Assembly: GCA_934589675.1 (NCBI GenBank)
Contig: CAKTOF010000018.1
Coordinates: forward strand, 1 to 50,546
DNA length: 50,546 bases
DNA from: an uncultured Oscillospiraceae bacterium
Lineage (GTDB): Bacteria; Bacillota; Clostridia; Oscillospirales; Oscillospiraceae
Direction of reading: 5' to 3'
Part shown: positions 33,755 to 42,493 of the stretch, one piece after another
Numbering within the stretch: position 1 is the first letter of the stretch
How the letters are laid out: each line of letters opens with the position of its first letter
Made by a program: the position numbers and the translations under genes
Notes under the pieces: model-generated
Told to the model about the DNA's origin: nothing
The model's input: only the letters and a program-made list of their open reading frames with translations
The model's database searches: none

Positions 33755-33792
33755 AAATTGCCCGGTCTGGCTCATACCAGACCGGGCAATTT
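33755..33792. terminator. bidirectional terminator between era and the GerMN gene
   Basis: A perfect 16-bp stem (arms 33755-33770 and 33777-33792) with a 6-nt loop has A-rich and T-rich flanks on both sides. It separates two convergent operons. Confidence 0.9.
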
Positions 33793-33798
33793 CGATCT

Positions 33799-35115
33799 TT
33801 ACGGATTTGCATAGCCCCAGGCTTTGCTCGGCAGAAGGATGGACGTGCGAAGCTCGCCCTCGACGAGGATCTGCACGCGCGAAATATCCGGCAGGCTTGC
33901 GAGCGTGAGCACGACCGCGTGCATGGCCGCCACGTCCTCAGCTTTTTTGAACTCCTCGGACAGATCGACGCGGCAGACCGATCCGTCCGTACTGACAGAC
34001 CGCAGCTTCGTCCCGGCCGGAATGGGGTTGTCAAGCCCGGTCGGCAGCTGTGCGGTCAAAAGCGCCAGCATGAGCGCCTCCTCCTTCGACTGCCCCGTAC
34101 CAAGGCGCACGCGCACCGGAACGGCGGCCAGATGCGCCTGATCCGCGCCAGAGAGATAGATCGTCCCGTCGAACTCGTTGACGGCCTCGCGCACGGGGCC
34201 GACGGCCGCGTCGTTGAACGTATACGTAAGCGAAAGGTCGAGATAGCGGTACATCCCGGCCGGCTCGCCCTCAATTTCAAAGCGCACCGCGTCGACGCCG
34301 GTCAGGCCGGTCACGGAGTTCACGATGGAGTTGATGAGCACGCGCTCGACCGCTTCTGACTCCGGGCGGTTGTCATAAAACGCGGCGTTGAAATTGAGCG
34401 TGCAGACGCCGCTGTCCGTCGTGCTGCTCAGCAGCTGCGTGCCCTCGGGCATGACGGCGCGCATGGCGTCGTCCGACGGGCCTTCGATGAGGCGGCCGAT
34501 GACATAGTCCGGAAGATGGTCGCCGTAACTGGAGTCGACCTGCGTCGTGACCGAGAGCAGATAGCGGAACGAGCGGTCGGAATAATAGACGCTCAGGCTG
34601 ACCTCATCGGCGTCGGACGCATAGTCAAAGCCCGCAAAATCCGCCGCGGTAAAAAGAGCCGCGTCCTGTGTCCCGACGGCGTCGCCCTCCGTCTCGATCC
34701 GGACGGACTCCACGTCCTCGAGCTGTGAGAGCGTGAACGTCAGGCAGGCGTTTGCGATCGTCCGGTCAACGCCGACCAGCTTGTCATAGGCTTCGCTGAG
34801 CACAACGCGCACACATGCGCCGTCCCGCTCGGCCTCCAGCACCCGCACCGCGGGCGGAAACGGCGAGGCAAGCTCCGACGAGGCCGGGCCGCGCAGATAG
34901 ACGGGCAGCCAGTTCTCGATCGGATCGTCCACCGAGAAGGCGCGCAGCTCCGAGCTTACGACGCCCGTCTGCGAATCGTATTGCAGCGCACTCTGCCGGT
35001 AGTAGAATGAGAGCATCCCGTCCGACGCAGACGCAGGCTCCTCCGTGCCGCCCGCGCAGGCGGCCAGAAGCGGCGCAAAAAGCGCAAGAAGCAGCAGTGC
35101 AAGCGTTCTTTTCAT
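33799..35115 (-). CDS. GerMN-domain lipoprotein
   Basis: A 438-residue exported lipoprotein. The signal peptide ends in the lipobox LLAAC (Cys20). The mature part holds at least two good GerMN domains (around residues 175-280, with IGRLIEGPSDDAMRAVMPEG, and 325-420, with ALLTAQLPTGLDNPIPAGTK) and a more divergent first copy near 60-150. GerM in B. subtilis has two and acts at the spore envelope during engulfment and germination; LpqB/YycH-like roles beside two-component systems are also known. The start follows GGAGGTGCAGG. It overlaps the end of the histidine kinase gene by four bases, so it is probably a partner or output of that system. Confidence 0.85.
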   Translation of the reverse strand: MKRTLALLLLALFAPLLAACAGGTEEPASASDGMLSFYYRQSALQYDSQTGVVSSELRAFSVDDPIENWLPVYLRGPASSELASPFPPAVRVLEAERDGACVRVVLSEAYDKLVGVDRTIANACLTFTLSQLEDVESVRIETEGDAVGTQDAALFTAADFAGFDYASDADEVSLSVYYSDRSFRYLLSVTTQVDSSYGDHLPDYVIGRLIEGPSDDAMRAVMPEGTQLLSSTTDSGVCTLNFNAAFYDNRPESEAVERVLINSIVNSVTGLTGVDAVRFEIEGEPAGMYRYLDLSLTYTFNDAAVGPVREAVNEFDGTIYLSGADQAHLAAVPVRVRLGTGQSKEEALMLALLTAQLPTGLDNPIPAGTKLRSVSTDGSVCRVDLSEEFKKAEDVAAMHAVVLTLASLPDISRVQILVEGELRTSILLPSKAWGYANP

Positions 35116-36509
35116 TCGGCCTGCACCTCCGTTCCGATCCACGGAAAAACGACCGTGAACACGCTGCCGCCCGTTGCGCTGCGCCGCGCGACGGACACTG
35201 TGCCGTAGTGACGCTCGACCATCTCACGGACGATGGACAATCCGAGGCCAGAGCCGCCGCCCTTGCGCGAGCGCGCCTTGTCCACGCGGTAGAACCGGTC
35301 AAATACATTGGGAAGATCCTCGTCCGGGATGCCGACGCCCGTGTCGGCGACCGTGGCGACAACGTCCTCGTCGTCGCGGTAGACCGACACCTCGACGCTC
35401 CCGCCGGGCAGGTTGTACTTGATGCCGTTTTCGACGAGGTTGAACAGGATCTGATACAGATCATCCTCTGTGGCGAGGATCGTGCAGCCCTCGGCATAGT
35501 CGCCGCTCATGGTCACGTCGTGCAGCGCCGCAAGCGGGCGGAGCATCCGAAACACGCGCTCGACCACAACAGGCACGGCCACGATCTCCTGCTCATCGGG
35601 GTATTCCGGCACGCTCTCCAGCCGGGAAAGAGAGAGCAGCTTCTGGCTCATGCGCGTCAAGCGGTCGGCTTCGCTGCCGATGTCCTGCACGAATTCGCGC
35701 ACGGTGTCCATGTCCATGTCATTTTGCAAAATGGAGTCCGAGAGCAGCTTGATGGACGCCAGCGGCGTCTTGAGCTCATGGCTGGCGTCGGAGACGAACT
35801 GGCGCTGCATCGTCTCCGTGCGCTGGATGCGGTCGGTCAGCTGATTGAACTCGCGTGCCAGCTGCCCCAGCTCGTCCGAGCCGCGGATGTCGAGTTTGTG
35901 GCTGTATTCGCCCTCGCGCACGATCTGGATGGAGTGCAGAATGCGGCGCATCCGCGCCGAGAAAATGAGCGTGAACGCAACGGAGATGACCGCGACGGCC
36001 ACGGCGAGCAAAATGGAGATGCTGGCGATGTTGCCCGTCAGGTCCTCAACCAGCGCCGACTGCTCGGAGTCGATGTCGAGCAGATACACTGCGCCGATGA
36101 GATTGCTGCGGTACATCAGCGGCATGGCCGCGCGGCTGACGAACGCCGCGCCGCGATAGGTGCAGTAAAACACGTCGCTGCCCTCAAGGGCACCGACGAT
36201 CTCCGGAAACAGCGCATAGCCGCCCGAGAGATTCTGCGCAGCGGACGAGTCATAGAGCACGCGCCCCTCGGCATTCGTCACAACGGTGCGCACCGCGTCC
36301 AGATCGTCAAGCAGCAGCATGACCTGACTGACGGCGTCCTCCGTCAGCGCGTCCATGCCGGAAAACGAGCTGGCCACGACCTGCGCCTTGTTGAGCATCG
36401 TCGTCTCCTTCGAGCGGAACACGAGCGTACGCGTCATCGAGCCGGTGTAGGCGTAGAGAAACACGAGCACGAGCGCCGTGATCACGATATAAAGCGCCGC
36501 ATAGCGCAT
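35112..36509 (-). CDS. sensor histidine kinase (PhoR/VicK-type)
   Basis: A 465-residue membrane kinase. Membrane helices lie at about 3-22 and 163-185 around an extracytoplasmic sensor, followed by HAMP, a dimerisation domain with SDASHELKTPLASIK (His244) and the catalytic domain (N-box NLVENGIKYN, G1 DTGVGIP, G2 GGGSGLGLSIV). It phosphorylates the response regulator encoded just upstream. The annotated ATG 36509 has a weak ribosome site. In-frame upstream codons (RFHLTSSIV) look like the usual N-terminal lead of such kinases, so a non-ATG start further upstream is possible. The 3' end overlaps the GerMN lipoprotein gene. Confidence 0.93.
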   Translation of the reverse strand: MRYAALYIVITALVLVFLYAYTGSMTRTLVFRSKETTMLNKAQVVASSFSGMDALTEDAVSQVMLLLDDLDAVRTVVTNAEGRVLYDSSAAQNLSGGYALFPEIVGALEGSDVFYCTYRGAAFVSRAAMPLMYRSNLIGAVYLLDIDSEQSALVEDLTGNIASISILLAVAVAVISVAFTLIFSARMRRILHSIQIVREGEYSHKLDIRGSDELGQLAREFNQLTDRIQRTETMQRQFVSDASHELKTPLASIKLLSDSILQNDMDMDTVREFVQDIGSEADRLTRMSQKLLSLSRLESVPEYPDEQEIVAVPVVVERVFRMLRPLAALHDVTMSGDYAEGCTILATEDDLYQILFNLVENGIKYNLPGGSVEVSVYRDDEDVVATVADTGVGIPDEDLPNVFDRFYRVDKARSRKGGGSGLGLSIVREMVERHYGTVSVARRSATGGSVFTVVFPWIGTEVQAE

Positions 36510-36543
36510 GACGATGCTGCTCGTCAGATGAAAGCGGTTTTTC

Positions 36544-37224
36544 TTACTCGCTGAAATAGTAACCGACTCCCCACTTCGTCATGAGATATTTCGGATGCGC
36601 CGGATCGGCCTCGAGCTTTTCGCGCAGGCGGCGCATGTGAACGTCCACCGTGCGGATGTCGCCCTGATAATCGCGTCCCCAGATGGTATCGAGCAGGTTC
36701 TCCCGGCTGAACACGCGGCCCGGGCTCTTCATCAGAAGCTCCGCGACCTCGAATTCCTTGGCTGTGAGCTCGACGCTCTCGCCGCTGCGCCGGGCCGTGC
36801 GGCGTTCGGAGTCGATGGTGATGGGGCCGATGGTGATCTGCGCGGGCGCCGCCTGCGTTCCGGCGGCAGCAGCGCGGCGAAGCAGCGCGCGGATGCGCGC
36901 CTTGAGCTCAAGAATATTGAACGGCTTTGTCATATAGTCGTCCGCGCCGCAGTCAAAGCCCATCAGCTTGTCCATGTCGTCGGCCTTGGCGGTGAGCATG
37001 ATAATGGGCACGCTGGAAAACTGCCGGATCTGCCGGCAGGCCTCCATGCCGTCCATGTTCGGCATCATGAGGTCGAGCACAATGAGATCAACGCCGCCCT
37101 CGCGCGCCTTTTCGACGGCCTGGCGGCCGTCTGATCCGGTCACGACCTCGTAGCCGTCGTTTTCCAGATTGAAGCGAATACCCTTGACGAGCAGCGCTTC
37201 GTCGTCCACGATCAGAATTTTCAT
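36544..37224 (-). CDS. OmpR/PhoP-family response regulator
   Basis: A 226-residue regulator. The receiver domain has the acidic pair DDE at residues 7-9, phospho-acceptor Asp51 in VLDLMMPNMDG, the conserved Thr in MLTAK and the Lys in MTKPF. The C-terminal winged-helix domain carries ELTAKEFEVAELLMKSPGRV and TVDVHMRRLREKLE. It activates or represses genes after phosphorylation by the adjacent kinase. ATG 37224 lies four bases after the stop of the broken comEA-like frame; an unrelated upstream extension through that gene in another frame was rejected. GGGGT seven bases upstream is a modest ribosome site. Confidence 0.95.
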   Translation of the reverse strand: MKILIVDDEALLVKGIRFNLENDGYEVVTGSDGRQAVEKAREGGVDLIVLDLMMPNMDGMEACRQIRQFSSVPIIMLTAKADDMDKLMGFDCGADDYMTKPFNILELKARIRALLRRAAAAGTQAAPAQITIGPITIDSERRTARRSGESVELTAKEFEVAELLMKSPGRVFSRENLLDTIWGRDYQGDIRTVDVHMRRLREKLEADPAHPKYLMTKWGVGYYFSE

Positions 37225-37228
37225 ATCT

Positions 37229-37663
37229 TTACCCCACAGTGATATAGTCTTTGATCCCGTCGAAGATCGCCTCGCCGATGCCGCGGACGTCCCGGATCTC
37301 GTCGACAAGGCGGAACGGGCCGTTTTCCTCCCGGAAGTCCACAATGCGCTACGCGAGCACCTCGCCGATCCCAGGGAGCGTCTGGAGCTGCTCCGCTGAC
37401 GCGGTATTGAGATCGAGCGGAAAATCTGCCGCGGCATCGGGCGCGTCGGTGCCGTCCGGCACGGCGGACGGCGGCTCATCCGCTTCCGATTCCTGCACTT
37501 CAGCCGAGGCCGGTGCGCGCAGGCCGCCTGTCTGCACCGTGACGACGCCGCGCGTGCCGCTCCGGCCGGCATAAAAGCCGAGCAGGAAAACGCACGCAGC
37601 CGCCGTGAGCGCGATGAGCGCGGCCTCCGCCCTCGTGAGTTTCAACTTTGCGCCCTCCCCCAC
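37229..37663 (-). pseudogene. ComEA-like helix-hairpin-helix protein interrupted by an amber codon
   Basis: The frame starts with a basic leader and membrane helix (ALIALTAAACVFLLGFYAG), a Pro/Ala/Glu-rich linker, then LNTASAEQLQTLPGIGEVLA, the first half of a ComEA helix-hairpin-helix DNA-binding domain. A TAG stop at 37351-37349 interrupts it. The same frame continues RIVDFREENGPFRLVDEIRD and GIGEAIFDGIKDYI to TAA at 37231-37229, the exact second half. The family normally has Gln at the TAG position (AQRI), so a CAG to TAG change is the simplest cause. ComEA anchors incoming DNA in natural transformation. The 104-residue product lacks half the domain and is probably inactive. Confidence 0.85.
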
Positions 37664-37664
37664 A

Positions 37665-37693
37665 TTGACAGAACGCCGGAATCTGAATATAAT
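37665..37693 (+). promoter_or_regulatory. consensus promoter for the carboxypeptidase gene
   Basis: A perfect TTGACA (37665-37670), 17-bp spacer and perfect TATAAT (37688-37693), about 90 bp before the gene. It overlaps the leader of the divergent comEA-like gene. Confidence 0.88.
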
Positions 37694-37719
37694 CGGTACA
37701 GACCCTGACGCTTTCTAAG

Positions 37720-37749
37720 ATTATAACACATCCTGCCCGCGCGCGGCAA
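37720..37749 (-). promoter_or_regulatory. possible promoter for comEA-response regulator-kinase-GerMN
   Basis: On the minus strand TATAAT (37725-37720) with a weak TTGCCG (37749-37744), 18-bp spacer. It crosses the divergent promoter above, so the two may interfere. Confidence 0.4.
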
Positions 37750-37780
37750 TGGCATTCGCGCGCCCGGCGGAGAGAATTTG

Positions 37781-39142
37781 GTGAGAATCATGAAATTACG
37801 ACTTCGCAGCGGCATTTCCGTGCTGCTGATCCTTCTTTTTGCGCTCATGCTGGCCGCGCCCGCCTTTGCGGCGGTGACCGTCACGCCAAGCGACGATTTT
37901 TCCGTTGCCGCCAAGGCCGCCATCCTCGTTGAGCGCAACTCCGACTCCGTGCTCTATGCGCAGGACGCGGACGAGAAAATCTATCCCGCCTCGCTCACGA
38001 AGATCATGACGTGCCTGCTCGCACTGGAAAACGGAAATCTGGACGACACCGTCACCGTCTCGGCTGCGGCGCTCGAGGGGCTCAATCCTGATGGCAGCAG
38101 CGCCGAGCTTCAGGCCGGTGAGCAGATGACGCTGCGCAACCTGCTCTACTGCGTCATGCTCGCCTCGGCCAACGACGGCTGCAACGTCGTGGCCGAGTAC
38201 GTCTCCGGCTCCGTCGAGGCGTTTGTGGAGAAAATGAACGAGCGCGCGCTGGAGATCGGCTGCACGGGCACGCATTTTGCAAATCCGCACGGTCTACACG
38301 AGGACGACCACTACACCACGGCGCGCGACCTTGCCCGCATTGCGATGGTCGCGCTGGAAAACGACGATTTTTACACCATCTGCACCACGACGAGCTACAC
38401 CGTCCCCGCCACGAATCTGTCTGACGCGCGGACGCTCTATACGACAAATTATCTGACCTCCGACGCCATGACGCCCGCCTACTACTGGCCGACAGCGCGC
38501 GGCGTCAAGACCGGCTACACCAGCCAGGCCGGCCGCTGCCTCATCACCACGGCGTCGGGCAACGGGCTGGATCTTCTGAGCGTGGTCTGCGGCGCGGCGA
38601 CCGTTGTGCAGGAAAACGGCGACCTGAAGCTCGAAAACTTCACGGAGAGCCGCCGCCTGCTCGAGTTCGGGCTGAACAATTTCGATTATGCGACCGTCCT
38701 GTCCAACCTCGACACGATCGACCAGATCACCGTGAATTTCTCCGCGGGTGCAGACTCCGTCGTCGTTGCGCCGGACAGCACCATCACGACGATCCTCCCG
38801 AAGGACTATGACGAAAATCTGCTGGAAAAGGACGTCGAGCTTGACAGCCCCGACGGCGTAGATGCGCCCGTCTCGGCCGGCGATAAGCTCGGCTCGGTCA
38901 AGGTCACCTACGACGGCACGGAGCTCGGCTCGGCTGACCTCGTGGCCATCGCGGACGTGCCGCGGTCGGAGTTCTCCTACCTCCGCACGCAGGTGAAGAA
39001 CTTTTTCCTGAACTACTGGTATGTGCTGCTGATCGGTCTGCTCGGGCTTCTGGTGCTGCTGTACGTTCTCGTCTATGTCAGCGCGCAGCGCCGCCGCAAG
39101 CGCCGCCGCGCCAAGGCGCGTCAGGAGCGCGGGCAGCAATGA
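37781..39142 (+). CDS. D-alanyl-D-alanine carboxypeptidase (DacA/DacF-type, S11)
   Basis: A 453-residue penicillin-binding protein. A signal peptide ends near LMLAAPAFA. The three active-site motifs are SLTK (Ser71, Lys74), SAN (129-131) and KTG in RGVKTGYTS. It trims the terminal D-Ala of peptidoglycan stem peptides. After the beta-rich PBP5-C domain comes a membrane helix (about 403-428) and a basic tail, so it is anchored by a true transmembrane helix rather than the amphipathic helix of PBP5. GTG 37781 follows GGAGAG by six bases; ATG 37790 is the alternative. The stop overlaps the next start (ATGA). Confidence 0.93.
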   Translation: MRIMKLRLRSGISVLLILLFALMLAAPAFAAVTVTPSDDFSVAAKAAILVERNSDSVLYAQDADEKIYPASLTKIMTCLLALENGNLDDTVTVSAAALEGLNPDGSSAELQAGEQMTLRNLLYCVMLASANDGCNVVAEYVSGSVEAFVEKMNERALEIGCTGTHFANPHGLHEDDHYTTARDLARIAMVALENDDFYTICTTTSYTVPATNLSDARTLYTTNYLTSDAMTPAYYWPTARGVKTGYTSQAGRCLITTASGNGLDLLSVVCGAATVVQENGDLKLENFTESRRLLEFGLNNFDYATVLSNLDTIDQITVNFSAGADSVVVAPDSTITTILPKDYDENLLEKDVELDSPDGVDAPVSAGDKLGSVKVTYDGTELGSADLVAIADVPRSEFSYLRTQVKNFFLNYWYVLLIGLLGLLVLLYVLVYVSAQRRRKRRRAKARQERGQQ

Positions 39143-39705
39143 GCCGGTTGGATGTGCTGCGCGAGCAGTGCCTTGACTGCCGCAGCTGCGCGCTGTGCGA
39201 AACGCGGCACAGCGTCGTCTTCGGCGTCGGCCCGGAGGATGCCGAGGTCATGTTCATCGGCGAAGGCCCGGGTCAGCAGGAAGATTTGCGCGGCGAGCCG
39301 TTCGTCGGCCCGGCCGGACAGCTGCTCGACGATATGCTGCTCATCATCGACCTTGGCCGCACGAGCTGCTACATCGCCAACATCGTCAAATGCCGACCGC
39401 CCGGAAACCGCGATCCGCTTGAGACCGAGCAGAGCGCCTGCTGGCGTTGGCTCGAGCAGCAGATGGCCATCATCCGCCCGAAGATCGTCGTCTGCCTCGG
39501 CCGGATCAGTGCGAAAAAGCTCATCTCGCCGGACTTCCGCATCACGCGCGAGCACGGTCAGTGGACGGAGAAAAACGGCGTACACTATATGGCGACCTAT
39601 CATCCCTCCGCCCTGCTTCGCGACGTCAGCAAGCGGCCGGAGGCGTTTGACGACCTGAAGGCCCTGCAGGCCAAGGTCCGCGAAGTCTGCACGCGGACGA
39701 TCTGA
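39139..39705 (+). CDS. family 4 (iron-sulfur) uracil-DNA glycosylase
   Basis: A 188-residue enzyme that removes uracil from DNA. It has the iron-sulfur cysteines CxxC near the N-terminus (within CLDCRSCALC, residues 11-20) and two more in NIVKCRPPGN and SACWRWLEQQ, fifteen residues apart as in thermophilic UDGa. Motif A is FIGEGPGQQEDLRGEPFVG and the second active-site motif is YHPSALLR. It overlaps the carboxypeptidase stop by four bases and is followed by a strong terminator, so the two genes form one unit. Confidence 0.93.
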   Translation: MSRLDVLREQCLDCRSCALCETRHSVVFGVGPEDAEVMFIGEGPGQQEDLRGEPFVGPAGQLLDDMLLIIDLGRTSCYIANIVKCRPPGNRDPLETEQSACWRWLEQQMAIIRPKIVVCLGRISAKKLISPDFRITREHGQWTEKNGVHYMATYHPSALLRDVSKRPEAFDDLKALQAKVREVCTRTI

Positions 39706-39729
39706 GCAGACCTGTCCCGATCATTTTGA

Positions 39730-39765
39730 GCGCACAGCCGGAGAGCGGCTGTGCGCTTTTCTTTT
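39730..39765 (+). terminator. intrinsic terminator after the uracil-DNA glycosylase gene
   Basis: An 11-bp stem, GCGCACAGCCG (39730-39740) with CGGCTGTGCGC (39746-39756), loop GAGAG, then TTTTCTTTT. Confidence 0.93.
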
Positions 39766-39798
39766 ATCAGCACGCCTGTTTCCAGCCGGCAGACAGCG

Positions 39799-39857
39799 AA
39801 AAAAAGCACCCCGCTTTCTGACGCGGCATGCTGCCATGCTCGTCTGAAAAGCGGGGT
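39799..39857 (-). terminator. intrinsic terminator after the Lrp-family gene
   Basis: Arms ACCCCGCTTTCTGACG (39808-39823) and CGTCTGAAAAGCGGGGT (39841-39857) pair with one bulge around a 17-nt loop that itself holds a small inverted repeat (GCATG and CATGC). On the minus strand a run of seven T residues follows. Confidence 0.8.
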
Positions 39858-39900
39858 ACAGCTTTGAAATTGGTGGTGTCAGGCGCACCGGAGCGGATTA

Positions 39901-40350
39901 TCAGGGCTTGATGCGGTAGTGTCCGTCCTGCTTGACCGTCTCGATGACGTAGAAACTCTTGAGCTGGGAAACGCCGTCGAGGTTCAGAATGCGGCGGTGC
40001 GCGGCGTAGAGCTCCTCGTGCGACGACACGGCGAGGTGGAGCAGGAAGTCAAAGTCGCCCGCAACGGCGTAGCAGTCCACGACCTCAGGGATGTCGCGCA
40101 CCTGCTCTTCAAAGTGGCGCGCAAGGTTCTGCCGCTCAAGCGTGATGCCGACGATGACAAGAATGTCATTTCCGATCTTCCGGCGGTCGATGACCGTTGT
40201 GTACTGGACGATGACGCCGGAGTTTTCAAGCTTGTGGATGCGGTCGATGACGGAGGAGACGGAGAGGTTGATCTGCTTGCTGATGTCCGAGGCCTTCATC
40301 CGCGCATTCTGCTTGAGGCATTCGAGGATATCGAGGTCGAGCTGATCCAT
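39901..40350 (-). CDS. Lrp/AsnC-family transcriptional regulator
   Basis: A 149-residue regulator. The N-terminal helix-turn-helix is LDILECLKQNARMKASDISK plus NLSVSSVIDRIHKLENSG, and the C-terminal RAM domain binds amino acids (VVDCYAVAGDFDFLLHLAVS). Such proteins sense amino acids and control their metabolism or transport. It lies 21 bp after gatD and probably shares its transcript, an unusual partner for a cell-wall pair. AAGGAAGG precedes the ATG. Confidence 0.93.
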   Translation of the reverse strand: MDQLDLDILECLKQNARMKASDISKQINLSVSSVIDRIHKLENSGVIVQYTTVIDRRKIGNDILVIVGITLERQNLARHFEEQVRDIPEVVDCYAVAGDFDFLLHLAVSSHEELYAAHRRILNLDGVSQLKSFYVIETVKQDGHYRIKP

Positions 40351-40371
40351 AGTTTCCCTTCCTTTCTCTTT

Positions 40372-41103
40372 TTACGCCTGCGTCAGGCGGCGCACCATCG
40401 CGTCGTGCGCGAGCGTCTCAAATTGGTCGTCGAGCGGCGATAATTCCGCGCTGCCATACTTGCGCTCCAGTGCTGTCTTGAGGATGTGGTCGCACAGGAT
40501 CGGGTTCTTCGGCAGCAGGCAGCCGTGCGAATACGTCGCAAAGACGTTGTTGTACCGCGCGCCCTCGCACTTGTCCTCGCCGTTATTGCCGAAGCCGGAG
40601 AGGACTTTCCCCATCGGCCGGACGGACGGGCCGAGATAGGTGTGCCCGGAGTGGTTTTCAAATCCGACGACCTTTAAGCCGCCCAGCTCTTCGCATGTGA
40701 ACAGATAATTGCCGATCATGCGCTCTTTATGGCCGATGGTGTAGAGATCCAGCGCGCCGATGAAGTCGCACTGCTGGCCGTCCCACGTTTTGTAGTACGC
40801 GCCGAGCATCTGATAGCCGCCGCAGATGGCCAGAAACGTCTTGCCGTCTTCGATGGCGGACTTCACCTGCGCGGTCTTGTCGCCGGCAAGGTCGTCCAGC
40901 AGGACCTCCTGCTCAAAATCCTGACCGCCGCCGATGAAAAAGAGGTCAAATTCTGACGCGTCGAGCTTCTCTCCGACGGAGACGCCCGTCGTCGTCACGT
41001 CGATGCCGCGCCAGCGAAGGCGGCGCTCCATGCAGGTGACGTTGCCGCGGTCGCCGTATAAATTGAGCACATCCGGGTAGAGATGGCAGATGTTCAGTTC
41101 CAT
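40372..41103 (-). CDS. gatD: lipid II isoglutaminyl synthase, glutaminase subunit GatD
   Basis: A 243-residue class I glutamine amidotransferase of the CobB/CobQ type. The nucleophile is Cys94 in LAICGGYQML, and the catalytic His lies in YSHGCLLPKNP near residue 188. With MurT it amidates the D-glutamate of lipid II, needed for peptidoglycan cross-linking. ATG 41103 follows GAGGGGAGC; a long upstream extension overlaps murT and is not homologous. It lies 13 bp after murT. Confidence 0.95.
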   Translation of the reverse strand: MELNICHLYPDVLNLYGDRGNVTCMERRLRWRGIDVTTTGVSVGEKLDASEFDLFFIGGGQDFEQEVLLDDLAGDKTAQVKSAIEDGKTFLAICGGYQMLGAYYKTWDGQQCDFIGALDLYTIGHKERMIGNYLFTCEELGGLKVVGFENHSGHTYLGPSVRPMGKVLSGFGNNGEDKCEGARYNNVFATYSHGCLLPKNPILCDHILKTALERKYGSAELSPLDDQFETLAHDAMVRRLTQA

Positions 41104-41116
41104 GTCCGCTCCCCTC

Positions 41117-42487
41117 TCATTCCCAGAAATCCTTGAAGCCGTAGGTGTGGCTGATCTTCTCGCGCAGGCCGAGCATGGCCGTGTACGTCGGCATGATGTA
41201 CACGGGGGCCTTCTGCGCAAGGCACGCCTCCATCAGCGCGCCGTAGTCTTTGTACATGGCGATCTTTTCCGTCGGGACGCCCGCATACTTAAAGCGCAGC
41301 GCCATGTCCTCCGCGCGCGTGCCGGAGACGCAGAGCCCCGTGAGACGGTCGCCCATGGCGGCCACGCGCTCAAAGTCGACGTCCCAGATCCAGCTGACGT
41401 CCCGCCCGTCCTGCGCGCGGTCATTGAGGCAGACGACGAACAGCGACGGCTCGGACACGTTCGTCAGGAAGTTGAGCACCTGATTGCACCCGGCCGGGTT
41501 TTTGATGAGGATCATGCGCACGCTCGTTCCGCTGATCTCGAACTTCTCCATGCGTCCGAAGCCGCACGAGAAGCTGCCGAGCGAGCGGACGACGAGCGCC
41601 GGGTCAAAGCCCAGCACGCGGCCGGCCGCCATCGTGGCGCACGCGTTATAGATGTTGTACCCGCCGGGCAGGTTGATCACCGCCGGATAGCTCTCCCCGT
41701 CCTCCGTGAACACGACGCGCGAGCACTCGGCGTCCGACGAGACGACCTGCGTCACGGACACCTCGGGCTTCGGCCGCGCGTAGCCGCAGTGCGGGCAGCG
41801 ATAGCCGCCGAGGTGGCCGTAGGTCACGTAGTCGTACACATACTCATGGCGGCAGCGGATGCAGTACGGCGCGTCGGACACCTCGGCCACGCGGTCGGGG
41901 TACACGGGCACGTCCACGCCGTAGAATACGACGGGATTGTCCACGTCGCCCGCAAGCGACGCGGTGAGCGAATCGTCTGCGTTCAGGCAGAGCGTCGTGC
42001 CCGGGCAGTGGCCGATGCCGATGCGGATGTTGCCCAGCGTATGCGTGACCTCGCCGTAACGGTCGAGCTGGTCGCGGAAGACATTCGTCACGACGATGAG
42101 CTTTGCATCGACATATTTCGTGATGGCCTTGAATGCCGCCTCGTCCGACTCGATGAGCGCATAGTCATACCTGCACTTGCCCGTCACGGACGAGTGCATC
42201 GCAAACTCCGCCGTGACGCCCGAAAGCAGGTTTGCGCCGGACTTGTTGGCGAAATATTTTTTGTCTGCGTCGATGAGCGTCTGCTCGATCATGCGCGAGG
42301 TCGTCGTCTTGCCGTTCGTGCCCGTGACGAGGATGACGGTCACGCCGCGCGAGAGGACGCCGAGCAGCTTCGGGCAGAGCTTTAACGCGACCCTGCCCGG
42401 AAAATCCGTACCGCCCCGGCCGAGGAGGCGCAAAAGCCGCCTGCACAGACGGCAGGCGATGACGGCCAAAAATACTGTAATCTTCAT
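41117..42487 (-). CDS. murT: lipid II isoglutaminyl synthase, ligase subunit MurT
   Basis: A 456-residue Mur-ligase-type protein. It has an N-terminal hydrophobic helix (VFLAVIACRLCRRLLRLLG), the ATP motif VTGTNGKTTT (about residues 54-63) and RYDYALIESDEAAF. A zinc-ribbon insertion with CIRC and CPHC (about 202-227), characteristic of MurT, is followed by the DUF1727 C-terminal domain. It activates the D-Glu carboxylate of lipid II with ATP for amidation by ammonia from GatD. ATG 42487 is supported by homology, but its ribosome site is weak and it falls where transcription would start from the promoter at 42494-42522. Confidence 0.94.
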   Translation of the reverse strand: MKITVFLAVIACRLCRRLLRLLGRGGTDFPGRVALKLCPKLLGVLSRGVTVILVTGTNGKTTTSRMIEQTLIDADKKYFANKSGANLLSGVTAEFAMHSSVTGKCRYDYALIESDEAAFKAITKYVDAKLIVVTNVFRDQLDRYGEVTHTLGNIRIGIGHCPGTTLCLNADDSLTASLAGDVDNPVVFYGVDVPVYPDRVAEVSDAPYCIRCRHEYVYDYVTYGHLGGYRCPHCGYARPKPEVSVTQVVSSDAECSRVVFTEDGESYPAVINLPGGYNIYNACATMAAGRVLGFDPALVVRSLGSFSCGFGRMEKFEISGTSVRMILIKNPAGCNQVLNFLTNVSEPSLFVVCLNDRAQDGRDVSWIWDVDFERVAAMGDRLTGLCVSGTRAEDMALRFKYAGVPTEKIAMYKDYGALMEACLAQKAPVYIMPTYTAMLGLREKISHTYGFKDFWE

Positions 42488-42493
42488 GCTTTC

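Noticed and set aside
37349..37351. TAG recoded to glutamine or pyrrolysine
   Set aside because: sigF ends at TAG at its natural length, so TAG works as a stop here; no pyl genes or suppressor tRNA in the window.
37225..37572. 116-codon N-terminal extension of the response regulator
   Set aside because: Arg/Ser-rich sequence in a shifted frame of the comEA-like gene; receiver domain begins at MKILIVDDE with its own start.
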